NCBI GenBank assembly: GCA_003249255.1
Contig: QKJP01000059.1
Coordinates: 1-64,000 of the forward strand
Direction: 5' to 3'
Length of the DNA stretch: 64,000 bases
From: Bacteroidales bacterium
GTDB lineage: Bacteria > Bacteroidota > Bacteroidia > Bacteroidales > Marinilabiliaceae
This document shows positions 37,127 to 47,858 of this stretch, one piece after another. The notes beneath the pieces are model-generated. The model was given only the letters and a program-made list of their open reading frames with translations. It did no database searches and was not told the origin of the DNA. The position numbers were made by a program, and so were the translations under genes. Numbering within the stretch: position 1 is the first letter of the stretch; each line of letters opens with the position of its first letter.

Positions 37127-39277
37127 ATGGTTGAACGTGTAAAAAATACCTGGCATAAATACTATAAACCTGTAAGTAGGTTTTGTCTTTTTTTTATAGC
37201 AATTACAGTGGTTACATATTTACTACCTAAAACAAGTAAATTTGGTTTTGAATATACGAAAGGAACCCCTTGGAAACACCAGTTATTAATTGCTCCATTT
37301 GATTTTGCAATTTATAAAACTCAAACTGAATTAAATCGTGAAAAAGATAGTTTACTAACTTTCTTTAGACCATACTTTTTAAAGGACTCGATGGTGGGAG
37401 AAACTATGTGTCAGGAGCTAATAAATTCCGTCAATCGAAAATCCGAACAGTATTTAACAAAATATCCTCAATTAAACAAAAAATATAAACGTGACTCAAC
37501 TTATTACGAATGTCTTACTACTTGCCTACAAGATCAGCTTGAATTAGTGTACAAACAAGGTATTATTCTGCTTCCGGAAGAATATATTGCTAACAGTGAA
37601 CGATTTGAACTCATGCTGATTGAAGGATCTTTTGTTGAACCATACCAATTGGCTGAACTCAACTTACAGGCACAAGCTTATCAAAAAATATTGCGATCTA
37701 TTTTATCCCGATTTAATAATGTTAAAGAACCCAAGGTTCAGATGATATCTGAAATAATTTCAGACATAGAATTAAATAAATATATCAAACCCAATATTTT
37801 ACTGGATGAAAACAGAAATAATCTGGAGAAAGAAAGCTTACAGGAAAAAATTTCATTAACATCAGGCCGAGTCTTGGCTGGCCAACGTATTATTGACCAA
37901 GGGGAAATTGTGGACGATAACGCTGCTAAAATATTAAATTCATTTAAACGGGAGTTTGAATCTAAGCTAAACGTAACATCTAACTACTACCAAATAATTA
38001 GTGGGCAAGCAATTATAATATTATTTTTATTTGTTATTATCTACCTGTTCATGTTTTATTTCAGGCATGATATGTTTGAGCAAATAAGTTCTATTATATT
38101 TATTTTACTCATTACAACATTATTAATATCCTTATCATCTATTAGCACCTTATTTCCTGCTTTTCCAATCTTCGTGGTACCATTTACAATTCTTCCTATA
38201 ATTATCAGAACCTTTTTTGATAGCCGCTTAGCATTTTTCATGTATGTGATTACAGTATTAATTTCTGCCTTTTTTGCACTCAATAGTTTTCAATTTGTAC
38301 TAATACAAATACCGGCAGGATTAGTGGCTGTATATAGCCTATTTAGAATGGTAAGACGAAGTCATATTGTAAGAGCTGCACTCCTTATCTTCTTAAGTTA
38401 TTCAATTCTATATACAGCACTTTTCTTGTGGAATGAAGGTGACATCACTAAAATCGAATTAGTTAACTATGCCTATTTTGCAGCAAATGCAATACTTGTT
38501 TTATTGGTATATCCACTTATTTATATTTTCGAGCGCTTATTTGGTTTTTTATCAGATGTAACCTTGGTGGAATTATCAGATACCAACCATCCGATATTAA
38601 GAAAATTAGCAGAATCAGCACCCGGTACCTTTCAACACAGTATTCAAGTTGGAAATTTAGCACAAGAAGTAGCTTATAAAATCAACGCCAATCCAGCCTT
38701 AGTTCGTGCAGGAGCCATGTATCATGATATTGGAAAAATGGCCTCTCCTCTCTTCTTTACCGAAAATCAAGCAGCCGGTATTAATCTACATAATGGATTA
38801 GATTTTGAAGACAGTGCTCAAATTGTTATTAACCATATTGAAAATGGGGTTAAAATGGCCAGAAAAAACAAAGTTCCTCAGCAAGTTATTGATTTTATTA
38901 CCACACATCAAGGAACTACCAAAACCTGGTATTTTTATAATTCATACGTTAATGCCAATCCGGATGCAAACATTGATGAAGGACTATTTACTTACCCAGG
39001 TCCGACTCCATTTACCAAAGAAACCGCGATCCTGATGATGGCAGATTCTATAGAAGCAGCTTCCCGAAGCTTAAAAACCTATAATGATGAAGCCATTGAT
39101 AAATTAGTAGAAAAGATTATAGATACTCAAATCAAAGAAAATCAGTTTATTAATGCACCTATTACATTTAGAGAAATTACAGAAGCAAAAACTGTATTTA
39201 AAACAAAACTGAAAAACATCTACCACGCAAGGATCGAATATCCGGATATAAAAAAGAAGAAAACAAATAATGATTAA
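37127..39277 (+). CDS. 7TM receptor/HD-domain phosphohydrolase (PgpH-type, c-di-AMP phosphodiesterase family)
   Basis: 716 residues. One N-terminal helix (about 18-35), a large extracytoplasmic 7TMR-HDED domain (to about 285), seven transmembrane helices (about 290-480), and a cytoplasmic HD domain: GTFQHSIQVGNLAQEV, MYHDIGKMASP (HD pair near 534), INHIENGV, and MADSIEAASRSL. Family members such as PgpH hydrolyse cyclic di-AMP; membership is clear from the architecture, but the substrate here is inferred. It ends in a perfect 24-bp terminator hairpin shared with the chemoreceptor gene. Confidence 0.93.
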   Translation: MVERVKNTWHKYYKPVSRFCLFFIAITVVTYLLPKTSKFGFEYTKGTPWKHQLLIAPFDFAIYKTQTELNREKDSLLTFFRPYFLKDSMVGETMCQELINSVNRKSEQYLTKYPQLNKKYKRDSTYYECLTTCLQDQLELVYKQGIILLPEEYIANSERFELMLIEGSFVEPYQLAELNLQAQAYQKILRSILSRFNNVKEPKVQMISEIISDIELNKYIKPNILLDENRNNLEKESLQEKISLTSGRVLAGQRIIDQGEIVDDNAAKILNSFKREFESKLNVTSNYYQIISGQAIIILFLFVIIYLFMFYFRHDMFEQISSIIFILLITTLLISLSSISTLFPAFPIFVVPFTILPIIIRTFFDSRLAFFMYVITVLISAFFALNSFQFVLIQIPAGLVAVYSLFRMVRRSHIVRAALLIFLSYSILYTALFLWNEGDITKIELVNYAYFAANAILVLLVYPLIYIFERLFGFLSDVTLVELSDTNHPILRKLAESAPGTFQHSIQVGNLAQEVAYKINANPALVRAGAMYHDIGKMASPLFFTENQAAGINLHNGLDFEDSAQIVINHIENGVKMARKNKVPQQVIDFITTHQGTTKTWYFYNSYVNANPDANIDEGLFTYPGPTPFTKETAILMMADSIEAASRSLKTYNDEAIDKLVEKIIDTQIKENQFINAPITFREITEAKTVFKTKLKNIYHARIEYPDIKKKKTNND

Positions 39278-39320
39278 AAGAAATGGGAAAGAATAATTCT
39301 TTCCCATTTCTTTTAATCAT
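39270..39320. terminator. Bidirectional terminator, perfect 24-bp stem
   Basis: Positions 39270-39293 and 39297-39320 are exact inverted copies around a 3-nt loop. It sits between the convergent HD phosphohydrolase and chemoreceptor genes, and its left arm includes the HD gene stop codon. Confidence 0.9.
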
Positions 39321-39354
39321 TATGGATATCTAAACCGTAGATAATGGATCACTT

Positions 39355-41343
39355 TTAAAAAGTCTCATATTCATCATCTGAAAGATCCTTTCTAAACTCA
39401 TCCCCTAAATCAAAACTAATGCCATCTTGATTTTTAGATTTGGATTCAGGCTTTTTGCCCCGCTTAATTTTGGTTTCCTGCAACACTTCATTTCCTTTAG
39501 ATTCAGTGGAAGATACTTTTTTCTTATCCTCTGCTTGATTAGCTTTTTCATGTTTCCGGTTCAATTCAAACAAAGATATTGCCTGATTTAGGTCTTTAGA
39601 TAACTTATCTAAAACAGCCGTTGCGGCACTTATCTGATCAGCATTAGCTGCGTTGCGTTGTGTAACCTGGTTCAATTGCATTAAAGCATTATTAATTTGC
39701 TCTACACCTGTAACCTGTTCTAATGAGGCTGTTGTAATTTCTTGTATTAATTGTGCCGTACGCTGAATATCAGGTGTTACCTTTTCAAGTTTTTCAGATG
39801 CATTTTTAGACGATTCCTTGGTTAATCCTGAAGCAAAGGTGATTTCTTTCGCTGCAGCTGCACTATGCTCGGCCAGTTTACGAACTTCTGCCGCAACAAC
39901 TGCAAAGCCCCTTCCCTCAGCACCTGCTCTGGCAGCTTCTACTGCTGCATTTAAAGCCAGAATATTGGTTTGAAAAGCGATTTCACTAATCACCGTTACT
40001 TTTTGACTAATGTTTTCAATTGATTCGGCTGCTTTTTTAGATAAATCATTACCGTCTTGAATATCCTTTGCTGCTTGAACAGCTACATTAACAGTTTCTT
40101 TAGAGTTTTCTGTATTTTGCTGTATATTAGCATACATTTCCTCCATGGATGAAGAAACCTCCTCCGCAGCAGAAGCTTGCTCGGTTGCTCCTTCTGATAA
40201 TTCTAAAGCTTCTCTATTTAAGGTCATTCCTGTAGTTAGTATACTTTCGGCGGTATTTGATACCTGACTTACCATTTTTCGCAAATTATCAACCATTGTA
40301 TTTAATGATTGGGATAACTGCCCCACTTCGTCATTTCCACTTACTCTTATACTAACAGATAAATCACCTTTGGAAATTTTATCTGCCATTACAATACTGT
40401 CTTCAATTGGTTTAGAAATAGATTTTGATAAAAAGAAGACTAAAAAACTAAACAATAGGAAAATAAAAATAAAACTATAAAGAAAGACTTCATTCTGAAG
40501 TGCGACCATTTTGGAACTCACTTCCCCCAACTTTTTCATCTGATCTAAGCCTACATCAGAAGCAGCTCCTACGTCCCACATAATACTTTTAGAAATCTCA
40601 AAGCGCCTTAAACTATGAAGTTTAGCTTCTCTTAAAATAGAATAATATTGGTTTAGAGACTCCGCACAATTTTGAATAAGAGGTTTTAATCGATTGGGCA
40701 ATGCGGTAACTTTCACATCATTTAAGTACAATTCTGCTGCGAGTTTTCGATCTTCAATCAATAAAAAATCTTGGTTTTGTTCTTCAATAAAAAGATCTGC
40801 AACAAGCTTATTAAGCCTCCCCACCAATCTCTGAACCCCATAATAATCACCATAACTCAAAGATTCTTCATGTAATTTTGCCAAATCCTCTACCAATTGG
40901 ACTTTTGCCTGATTGGCTACTCCTTGTGCTTCATAATAATCCTTTGAAGCAGACTGAAAAAGCAAAATATTACTCTTAACATCATCCTGATTAATTCCAT
41001 TTTTAATGATGCCAGCTTCTTCATGCTCCAAATTCTGATCGAGTTTAATTAAAGCATCATTTAATAATGTCAACGAAGTACGGGCTCTGTCACGATAATA
41101 CTCATCACCGCTAAAGTCATAGGATCTGGAAAACTCTTGAGTTTGTTTCCAATACTCACTTACTAATTGGGCTTCAGATACAATTGGTATAAACACATTA
41201 CTTAATGTGTTAAAATCTTTATTTAAACGGTACATATTTACCATTACATAAAAACCCAAAATACCTATTATAATTACTATTGAGGCGAATCCAATTCCTA
41301 TTTTAGATCTGATTGCAAGGTCCCTCCAAACGATTTTTTTCAT
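39355..41343 (-). CDS. Methyl-accepting chemotaxis protein
   Basis: 662 residues. Transmembrane helices at about 14-36 and 285-305 enclose a helical periplasmic sensor of roughly 245 residues. Then a HAMP domain ([20 protein letters not shown]) and the signalling hairpin with the invariant tip [20 protein letters not shown]. The C-terminus is Lys-rich and ends without an obvious CheR tether. It is divergent from a sugar-binding lipoprotein at 41441, so the two may form one sensory unit. No che or flagellar genes are in view. Confidence 0.95.
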   Translation of the reverse strand: MKKIVWRDLAIRSKIGIGFASIVIIIGILGFYVMVNMYRLNKDFNTLSNVFIPIVSEAQLVSEYWKQTQEFSRSYDFSGDEYYRDRARTSLTLLNDALIKLDQNLEHEEAGIIKNGINQDDVKSNILLFQSASKDYYEAQGVANQAKVQLVEDLAKLHEESLSYGDYYGVQRLVGRLNKLVADLFIEEQNQDFLLIEDRKLAAELYLNDVKVTALPNRLKPLIQNCAESLNQYYSILREAKLHSLRRFEISKSIMWDVGAASDVGLDQMKKLGEVSSKMVALQNEVFLYSFIFIFLLFSFLVFFLSKSISKPIEDSIVMADKISKGDLSVSIRVSGNDEVGQLSQSLNTMVDNLRKMVSQVSNTAESILTTGMTLNREALELSEGATEQASAAEEVSSSMEEMYANIQQNTENSKETVNVAVQAAKDIQDGNDLSKKAAESIENISQKVTVISEIAFQTNILALNAAVEAARAGAEGRGFAVVAAEVRKLAEHSAAAAKEITFASGLTKESSKNASEKLEKVTPDIQRTAQLIQEITTASLEQVTGVEQINNALMQLNQVTQRNAANADQISAATAVLDKLSKDLNQAISLFELNRKHEKANQAEDKKKVSSTESKGNEVLQETKIKRGKKPESKSKNQDGISFDLGDEFRKDLSDDEYETF

Positions 41344-41440
41344 GACTCATCAATTTTGTCTCTAGTAAATTTCAGAAAAAAAAGCATTTTTTGAAAGTAT
41401 ATTGTATTTTTAAATGACATTAATTTTATATACCATTCCT

Positions 41441-42442
41441 ATGAAAACTATTATTTATTACTTCAGTGTCATTTTTCTGATTTCCATCTATGGATGCTCA
41501 TCGGGAAGTAATCAGAGATTAAAAATTGGTTTTTTATTTAATTCACAAAATACACCTCGATTTGTAAAAGAAGCAGCTTTTTTCAAAGAACGCGCTGAGC
41601 AATTGGGGGCTGAAGTTATTATTGAACAGGCTAATGATGATGAAAACCTTCAAGCCATTAAGTTTGAAGAATTGGCACAAAAAGATATTGATGCCATTGT
41701 AATTGTTCCGGTAAATGCCAATACTGCAGCAAGCATTGTTAGATCAGCCCAAAGTCAAGGAATAAAGGCAATAGCGTATAATCGCCTTATCACCAATTGT
41801 GACTTATCATTTTTTGTAACTGTTAATACCACTAGTCTAGGGAAGCATATGGTGGAATCAGCTGTTAAAGAAAAACCAACGGGTAACTATATATTATTAG
41901 GAGGTGATAAATATGATCGAAATGCCATTGGATTAATGAATTCAATAGATACAGAATTAAAACCTTTCATTGAATCGGGCAAAATTAAGCTTTTGTATCG
42001 ATCTTATATTGAATCTTGGAGTGGTGCAAATGCAGGTTATGAATTAGATAAGGTCATATCATATACCGGCATAAAACCGGATGTTGTTTTATCTGCTTAC
42101 GATGGCATGTCTGACGGTTGCATTGAAGTACTGGATAAATATGGCTTTGATGATGTGATTGTAACCGGGCAAGATGCTGAAAAAAATGCAGTTAAAAACA
42201 TTATAAAAGGAAAACAATACATGACTTTATACCATCCATTAAAAGAAAGTGCCTATACTGCTGCTGAAGCTACTATCGACTTATTAAAAGAAAAAGACCT
42301 TAGTAACACAATTAACGATTACACCTTCAATGGTCTTTCAAAAGTGCCGACTATTCGTATCGAATCCAAAGTGGTAACCAAAGATAACATTAATGAAATA
42401 CTCATTAATAGTGGGTTCTATACAAAGGAAGAGTTGTATTAA
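41441..42442 (+). CDS. Periplasmic sugar-binding lipoprotein (XylF/RbsB-like)
   Basis: 333 residues from the ATG at 41441, chosen because it begins a lipoprotein signal peptide with lipobox ISIYGC; the frame extends to 41414. The rest is a type I periplasmic binding protein: LKIGFLFNSQNTPRFVKEAA, AIVIVPVNANTAASIVRSAQ, ILLGGDKYDRNA, and DVVLSAYDGMSDGCIEVL, close to xylose-binding XylF. No permease or ATPase gene is adjacent, and the neighbour is a chemoreceptor, so a sensing role is plausible. Confidence 0.9.
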   Translation: MKTIIYYFSVIFLISIYGCSSGSNQRLKIGFLFNSQNTPRFVKEAAFFKERAEQLGAEVIIEQANDDENLQAIKFEELAQKDIDAIVIVPVNANTAASIVRSAQSQGIKAIAYNRLITNCDLSFFVTVNTTSLGKHMVESAVKEKPTGNYILLGGDKYDRNAIGLMNSIDTELKPFIESGKIKLLYRSYIESWSGANAGYELDKVISYTGIKPDVVLSAYDGMSDGCIEVLDKYGFDDVIVTGQDAEKNAVKNIIKGKQYMTLYHPLKESAYTAAEATIDLLKEKDLSNTINDYTFNGLSKVPTIRIESKVVTKDNINEILINSGFYTKEELY

Positions 42443-42765
42443 ATATCAAAAACATTTAAGGGAAAGGGTTTAAAAGCAATCTATCAATGCATAAACTTCA
42501 GTTTCCTTCTTTAAGATCTCATTTTTTTGGAATGGCTTCAATCATTTCACTCTATTTCCATGCAAATTTAAAAATGTATTTGAATCGCCTTGGGCTTTGT
42601 TTAATAGTGATAAAAAAGTATTTCCATTTGTGGATTTGGAGTTTTTAAACGCCTCTCCCACATGAAATCAAACAAAAAAATGCAAAAGTCTGTGTTATTA
42701 TCAATATGATTATCCTAAATATTTAACTTTGGAGACACTAAATATGGATCTTCAAAAAAATAATA
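42443..42765. other. Intergenic gap
   Basis: AT-rich. A -7 element TAACTTTG at 42724-42731 precedes the small membrane protein gene. A short ORF-like stretch around 42480-42660 has no support as a gene. Confidence 0.35.
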
Positions 42766-43227
42766 ATGACAAAAGACTCAAGCCTAATTTCTATTCTATC
42801 ACTAATTGTGGCTGTTTTAGCTGTATTTGTTGGACCGCTTATTTCTATGTTGGTTACCAGAAAGCAAATTGAGGCTTCAACTCATGTGACTAACAAACAA
42901 ATACTTTCTCCCATTCGTCAGAATTGGATTAATGATCTAAGGTCTGTTTTAGCTGAATTCACTTCTAAAGCAAAAATACATTTCGAATGCGAAGACAGTT
43001 GTGACAATCATTACTCCCAAATTATTGAACTTGAACATCGTCTTTATTTAATGCTTAACCCCAAAGAAAAGGATCACGAAGAATTAAAAATTGAAATTGA
43101 GGCTCTGGTTCAACTAATTTCTGCAAATACTGATCTACAGGTATTTAAAGAATCTCATTCAAGAGTGATGACCCTTTCTCAAAAAATTCTTAAAAGGGAA
43201 TGGGAAAGAGTGAAATATCAGGATTAA
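42766..43227 (+). CDS. Small membrane-anchored protein of unknown function
   Basis: 153 residues. One N-terminal transmembrane helix (about 7-30: ISILSLIVAVLAVFVGPLIS) is followed by a helical cytoplasmic part with RQNWINDLRSVLAEFTSKAK, which is seen in many small one-helix bacterial proteins of unknown role. It has its own promoter-like element at 42724. No partner gene is evident. Confidence 0.75.
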   Translation: MTKDSSLISILSLIVAVLAVFVGPLISMLVTRKQIEASTHVTNKQILSPIRQNWINDLRSVLAEFTSKAKIHFECEDSCDNHYSQIIELEHRLYLMLNPKEKDHEELKIEIEALVQLISANTDLQVFKESHSRVMTLSQKILKREWERVKYQD

Positions 43228-43403
43228 CCTGAAACCCAAAGTATTAACTATGCTGATGTGCTAATGCCCCAATGTGCAAATGAGAATATAGCTAAGGAAA
43301 AATTCTTTATAAGATCGAAAGCAGAATTAATAGCCAACTGACCAATATTTATTTGATAACAAACAGAAGTTGAACGTTTTGTAATTACTCAATAACATTT
43401 GTA

Positions 43404-44063
43404 ATGATTAAAAAATTCACACTAATATCACTACTCTATTTTTCTAGTATATTAACAATTGCTCAAAACGAGTTAAAACTAAAAGCGATTGCTTTAAAAG
43501 ACAACATTTCGCTTGGAGAGCAAGTAACGATAAAGCTTTCTATTGAAGGCATTCAAAGCAATGTGCTATCCAGAGAATCCGAAATCCAAAGTAATGGTAT
43601 TTTAGATGATTTCTTTGGTCATGCTCAAAATATTGATGGTGACTGTTTTCATACTTTCATCAAAGAAAAGCCACAACAACTAGGCAGCAATTTACTAGGT
43701 CCCTACTCCATTTCAGTAATGGGACAAAAATTTACTTCAAACACGGTGAGTGTATTGGTTCAAAAACCAAAATCTGAACAGGTAGATATTATTTTACCTC
43801 AAGATGCTAAATTAGGCGAAGAAGTTGTCATTAAAGTCATTAGTAAATCAGCACAAAGTTTTCCCATTACACTACTAAGCAATGAATACTTCAACATTAA
43901 AAAACAATCCAGTTCAACTGAAATTTCAAATGGAAAATTCACAAAGGAAGTTTCCTACAAAGTAATCATGTTAAAAAGAGGGATTATCAACTTTAATAGC
44001 AATTCTTTTGCAGATTTGCCTAAGCATGTTAGTGTAAATGAAGTTGAATTAGTTGTTAAATAA
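43404..44063 (+). CDS. Secreted BatD-like protein, short form
   Basis: 219 residues. Signal peptide (MIKKFTLISLLYFSSILTIA), then two Ig-like segments; the first opens LKAIALKDNISLGEQVTIKL, like the oxygen-tolerance BatD repeat, and the second opens VDIILPQDAKLGEEVVIKVI. It lacks the transmembrane helix of full BatD and no moxR/batA genes are near. The relationship is by pattern only. Confidence 0.55.
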   Translation: MIKKFTLISLLYFSSILTIAQNELKLKAIALKDNISLGEQVTIKLSIEGIQSNVLSRESEIQSNGILDDFFGHAQNIDGDCFHTFIKEKPQQLGSNLLGPYSISVMGQKFTSNTVSVLVQKPKSEQVDIILPQDAKLGEEVVIKVISKSAQSFPITLLSNEYFNIKKQSSSTEISNGKFTKEVSYKVIMLKRGIINFNSNSFADLPKHVSVNEVELVVK

Positions 44064-44171
44064 CAACGCTAAAATATGACTTCTTAAAAAGGTTACATTA
44101 AAACAATTGAGTTACGAATTTACTCTTTTCTTCAACTTCACAATTACCCAATTTGGTTATTTGCACATTCC

Positions 44172-45104
44172 CTAATTTTCTACTCTCTGCAAAAACTGAG
44201 TTTTAAACTCAACCGGCACATAATTATCGATCTGCATACAAACCTCTGAGGAAAACTCAATCCCATAAGTAATCAAACGATTCCAGTTTTCACTTGATAA
44301 GGAAAGACCATTATTAGGGTATACTTCTGAATCTATTAATGCTTTAATCATTCCAGCATTAAAATTATCTCCGGCACCAATGGTACTGACTGGTTTAATT
44401 ACCGGCACATGATAATGATGTCTGAAATCATTTCCAAAAGCAAAAACGCCATTAGAATTTGCCGTGATAACCAAATGACTGCAATACTTGTTTACCTTTT
44501 GATACACTTCATCCATATTAGTAGTACCATAGATATTTTCAAAATCTTCATCAGAACCACGGACTAAATCGGCTAAGGCAAAGTTCTCTTCTATGGTTGA
44601 TACCAACTGATCTCTATTGGGTAAATGATGACTTCTGAAGTTTGGATCATAAACAATGATGGCTCCTGCTTTTTTTGCAGCATTTAAATAGTCAAGTAAC
44701 TGTGGACGGACGATAGGGTTCAATCCAAAAAAAGAACCGAAAACAACAATGTCGCCAAGTTGAAATTCTGGTTTATCTCCTACTAAACGTTGAGATGGGT
44801 AATCTTTGTAAAAATCGTATTCGGCATCATTTCGCTCATTTAAAAAAGCTAATGCTAAAGCTGATTTTCCACTTGAATATCGACAAATATATTGAGTAGA
44901 TAATTTATTCTGCTCCAAAAAACGGACGATCATATCACCTACTTTATCTGTACCAATCTCTGTAATAAAATATGAATCAACCTCCATTCTAGCCAACGAA
45001 ACCATTGTGTTAAGAGCGCTTCCTCCAGCTTTTGCAGCAATGGGTTGATCGTTTTTAAACATCAGGTCTAGTACAGTTTCGCCAATTCCGAATACTCGTC
45101 TCAT
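44172..45104 (-). CDS. PfkB-family carbohydrate kinase (fructokinase-like)
   Basis: 310 residues. FGIGETVLDLMFKN at the start, GGSALNTMVSLARM, VVFGSFFGLNP, and the catalytic GAGDNFNAGMI near residue 245 define a ribokinase/fructokinase fold. It phosphorylates a sugar with ATP; the closest pattern is bacterial fructokinase, but the substrate is not certain. Minus-strand group with the hydrolase and mutase genes further right. Confidence 0.92.
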   Translation of the reverse strand: MRRVFGIGETVLDLMFKNDQPIAAKAGGSALNTMVSLARMEVDSYFITEIGTDKVGDMIVRFLEQNKLSTQYICRYSSGKSALALAFLNERNDAEYDFYKDYPSQRLVGDKPEFQLGDIVVFGSFFGLNPIVRPQLLDYLNAAKKAGAIIVYDPNFRSHHLPNRDQLVSTIEENFALADLVRGSDEDFENIYGTTNMDEVYQKVNKYCSHLVITANSNGVFAFGNDFRHHYHVPVIKPVSTIGAGDNFNAGMIKALIDSEVYPNNGLSLSSENWNRLITYGIEFSSEVCMQIDNYVPVEFKTQFLQRVEN

Positions 45105-45168
45105 GTGCTTTTAATTTGTACTTAGTGAAAAACAAGAATATCCAATTTTTAAACAATTTCTTTTAAAA

Positions 45169-45531
45169 TCACTCAAGAGTTTCTAGGGTTGTATAAAAGA
45201 AGGTATTGGTAATTATTTCTTTTCCATCATCATAGATAATTTTATAATTTTCGCCTGACATGGATGATTTTGAAGCAATCTTTTCGATAAAATCCTCAAC
45301 TGTTTTTATCCTCTCACCTGCCTTTCTTACTTTCATTCGCAGATGACTTCCGGCTTCTTTTGCATTATAAACAGAACCATTTCGATAAAACTTAGCATTT
45401 TCTAAATCTTCAACTGATTGAATTAATGCTTCGATTTTTTCTTTATCAGTCTTTGCTGTTTTTTTTGCTTGACCATAAACAACTTCGGATAATCCTATAA
45501 TCAGAATTAATAATAATAGTGTTTTTCTCAT
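45169..45531 (-). CDS. DUF5329-like small periplasmic protein
   Basis: About 120 residues from the ATG at 45531, which starts the signal peptide MRKTLLLLILIIGLSEVVYG; the frame could begin up to 45558. The mature part has KIEALIQSVEDLENAKFYRN, AGSHLRMKVRKAG, TVEDFIEKIASKSSMSGE, typical of the DUF5329 family of unknown function. Confidence 0.75.
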   Translation of the reverse strand: MRKTLLLLILIIGLSEVVYGQAKKTAKTDKEKIEALIQSVEDLENAKFYRNGSVYNAKEAGSHLRMKVRKAGERIKTVEDFIEKIASKSSMSGENYKIIYDDGKEIITNTFFYTTLETLE

Positions 45532-45604
45532 GGTATCCATTTTTATTTTGCGTTCCATCTCTTATTTGCTCTTATGAACCAATATGTAAAAGCATAATAA
45601 TGAC

Positions 45605-46147
45605 TTACTTAATCAACTTACTAATTGTTTTAAAGGCATCTGAACCAGCTTTACGACATAACTCAAATAAAATTGATTCGTAGGTAGATACAATAATTCC
45701 TTCCTGACGAAGACGCTCCATGGCTACCCGTTTATTTTCTAATGAGCGCGATGAAACACAATCTTCTACAACTACTGGTATAAAACCCCTTTCTTTCAGA
45801 TCGATAGCCGTTTGAAGAACACAAATATGCGATTCAATACCAGCAATGATAATTGCACGCTTTGAAGTCAATTCAATTTGCTCAATGACATTAGGTTGAT
45901 CGCAACAAGAAAATGCTGTTTTTTCTTCATGTCTGCAATCTGAGATCAATTCCTCAATACCGGAAATAGTCCCACCTAATCCCCTTTTATATTGCTCTGA
46001 TGCAATAATAGGAATCTCAAGAGCCCTTAATCCTTCGATTAAGATTTTTACATTTTTTTCTAACAGCTCTTTTTCAGCCATTACAGGGAATAAGCGTTCC
46101 TGAAAATCGATCATTAAGCCTAATGCGTTTTCTTTAACGATGCGCAT
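45605..46147 (-). CDS. Isochorismatase-family cysteine hydrolase
   Basis: 180 residues. Asp in MIDFQERLFP, Lys in EEKTAFSC, and the nucleophile Cys in IAGIESHICVLQTAIDL form the family triad. It resembles YcaC-like hydrolases of unknown substrate. It lies 4 bp after the mutase gene, so they are probably co-transcribed. Confidence 0.9.
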   Translation of the reverse strand: MRIVKENALGLMIDFQERLFPVMAEKELLEKNVKILIEGLRALEIPIIASEQYKRGLGGTISGIEELISDCRHEEKTAFSCCDQPNVIEQIELTSKRAIIIAGIESHICVLQTAIDLKERGFIPVVVEDCVSSRSLENKRVAMERLRQEGIIVSTYESILFELCRKAGSDAFKTISKLIK

Positions 46148-46151
46148 AATC

Positions 46152-47666
46152 TTATTTTTTAAAAGTTGTAAGGTCTAAATTTTCAATGGAAGAGAAAAAA
46201 TCAACCAATTGCTTTGCGATAATTTCAACACCACCTTCTAAATCAGATTCTATGTTTAACGGAATCACCGGATCGTGTAAGGAAAGACGCAATAAAAACC
46301 AGCCTTTCTCATTATCATTTTTACAGGATACACGAACACCTTCGTAATTATTGGGAACTACTTCCCAACCTGCATTATCATTGGCAAAAGCAGTTAGTTT
46401 TTCAATCACTGCTTCGCCATGAGTTTTAAAATCTTCTGTAGTGATGCCAATACGATACTCTTTGCTTTCGGCAGGAACAGGTAAAGCGGTGATTAAATCA
46501 GAAAGCTTCTTGCCTTCTTTAGCTAATTTGGCCATTTTGATCACAATCTTAGTCGCTAAATAAGCACCATCATCTAAGAAATAGTTTTCTTTTAAGGCAG
46601 CATGACCAGATGTTTCAATCGCTAAGCAAGATTCTTCTCCTTCTTTATTAAGGCGGATACTTTCGTTAATTACATTTTTATAACCTCGCTTAAAACGATG
46701 GTGTTTCATGCCAAGATGCTCGTTTATAAACCAAGCTAAACCATCCGAAGTAATCGAGTCTGTTACTACCGTTGAACCCGGATTCTCATCATTCACAATG
46801 GCAGCAGATAAAGCCACTAATTCGTTACGGTTAACCGGGTTTCCATCCTGGTCTACAATGGCCGAACGATCTACATCGGTATCGAAGATGATTCCTAAAT
46901 CAGCTTTATGCTTTTTAACTGCTTCACAAATAGAAGCCATGGCATCAGGGTCTTCAGGATTTGGAATGTGATTTGGAAAATTTCCATCCGGATCTAAAAA
47001 CTGACTTCCTTCCACATTAGCTCCTAACACCTTTAAAACTTTATCAGCATAAAAGCCTCCGGCTCCGTTTCCGGCATCCACTATTATTTTAAATCCTTTT
47101 AGAGGCTTTGTAAAATCATCGGCTTTGACCTCCTCGCAAATTCGATTTGCTAATATCGCTGAATAAGCATCTACAAAAGGTATTTTCTCACAAAGACCAT
47201 GATCGGCATTTAACTCCACACCATCTTCGCAATAATTCAATATCTCAGTGATATCTGTTTTTTCCAGACCGCCGTCTGCCGTAAAAAACTTTAATCCGTT
47301 ACGGTTAAACGGTAAATGGCTCGCGGTTAACATCACGCCTCCATCAGCTTTGAATGGTTCAGTCACCGTTGTCATAAACATGGCTGGTGTAGATGCCATG
47401 CCACAATCTAATACTTGCACGCCTGCTCTAATACAAGCATCAATAAAGGCAGACTTTAAGCTTTCGCCGGATAAGCGCGAATCCATTCCTACTGCAATCA
47501 CCAAATCGTTAGCACCTATCTTTTTAGCTAGCCATTGGCAAAAAGCCTGTGCTATTTGACTAACAACTTTGGGTGTAAGATTTACCTCCTGCCCTGCAAT
47601 GCCTTGGAGCGCAACACCGCGTATATCTGATCCGTTTTGTAATTTTTTCCAGTCTGTATTTTTCAT
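46152..47666 (-). CDS. Phosphomannomutase/phosphoglucomutase family enzyme
   Basis: About 504 residues from the ATG at 47666 (MKNTDWKKLQNGSDIRGVAL); an upstream ATG at 47693 is less likely. The phosphoserine loop is GGVMLTASHLPFNRNGLKFF, the metal loop DTDVDRSAIVD, and the sugar-binding loop ETSGHAALKENYFLDD. It interconverts hexose 1- and 6-phosphates; the branch fits mannose/glucose mutases. It supplies sugar nucleotides for envelope polysaccharides. Confidence 0.93.
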   Translation of the reverse strand: MKNTDWKKLQNGSDIRGVALQGIAGQEVNLTPKVVSQIAQAFCQWLAKKIGANDLVIAVGMDSRLSGESLKSAFIDACIRAGVQVLDCGMASTPAMFMTTVTEPFKADGGVMLTASHLPFNRNGLKFFTADGGLEKTDITEILNYCEDGVELNADHGLCEKIPFVDAYSAILANRICEEVKADDFTKPLKGFKIIVDAGNGAGGFYADKVLKVLGANVEGSQFLDPDGNFPNHIPNPEDPDAMASICEAVKKHKADLGIIFDTDVDRSAIVDQDGNPVNRNELVALSAAIVNDENPGSTVVTDSITSDGLAWFINEHLGMKHHRFKRGYKNVINESIRLNKEGEESCLAIETSGHAALKENYFLDDGAYLATKIVIKMAKLAKEGKKLSDLITALPVPAESKEYRIGITTEDFKTHGEAVIEKLTAFANDNAGWEVVPNNYEGVRVSCKNDNEKGWFLLRLSLHDPVIPLNIESDLEGGVEIIAKQLVDFFSSIENLDLTTFKK

Positions 47667-47858
47667 AGTCTGCTTTTTTTTCACCTTTATCAATCAGGAA
47701 TGTTAGCTTGTTAGAAATTATGTTTTAACCTATATGTAAATATCCATCAGTAAATAAATAATTTCCACATTGACACATTAGCTAATTAGCACATTTTCTA
47801 ATTTTCACATCAGCATATATATACTTCTGCCTTACCCCTACTGCCTTCAGCCTATTAT

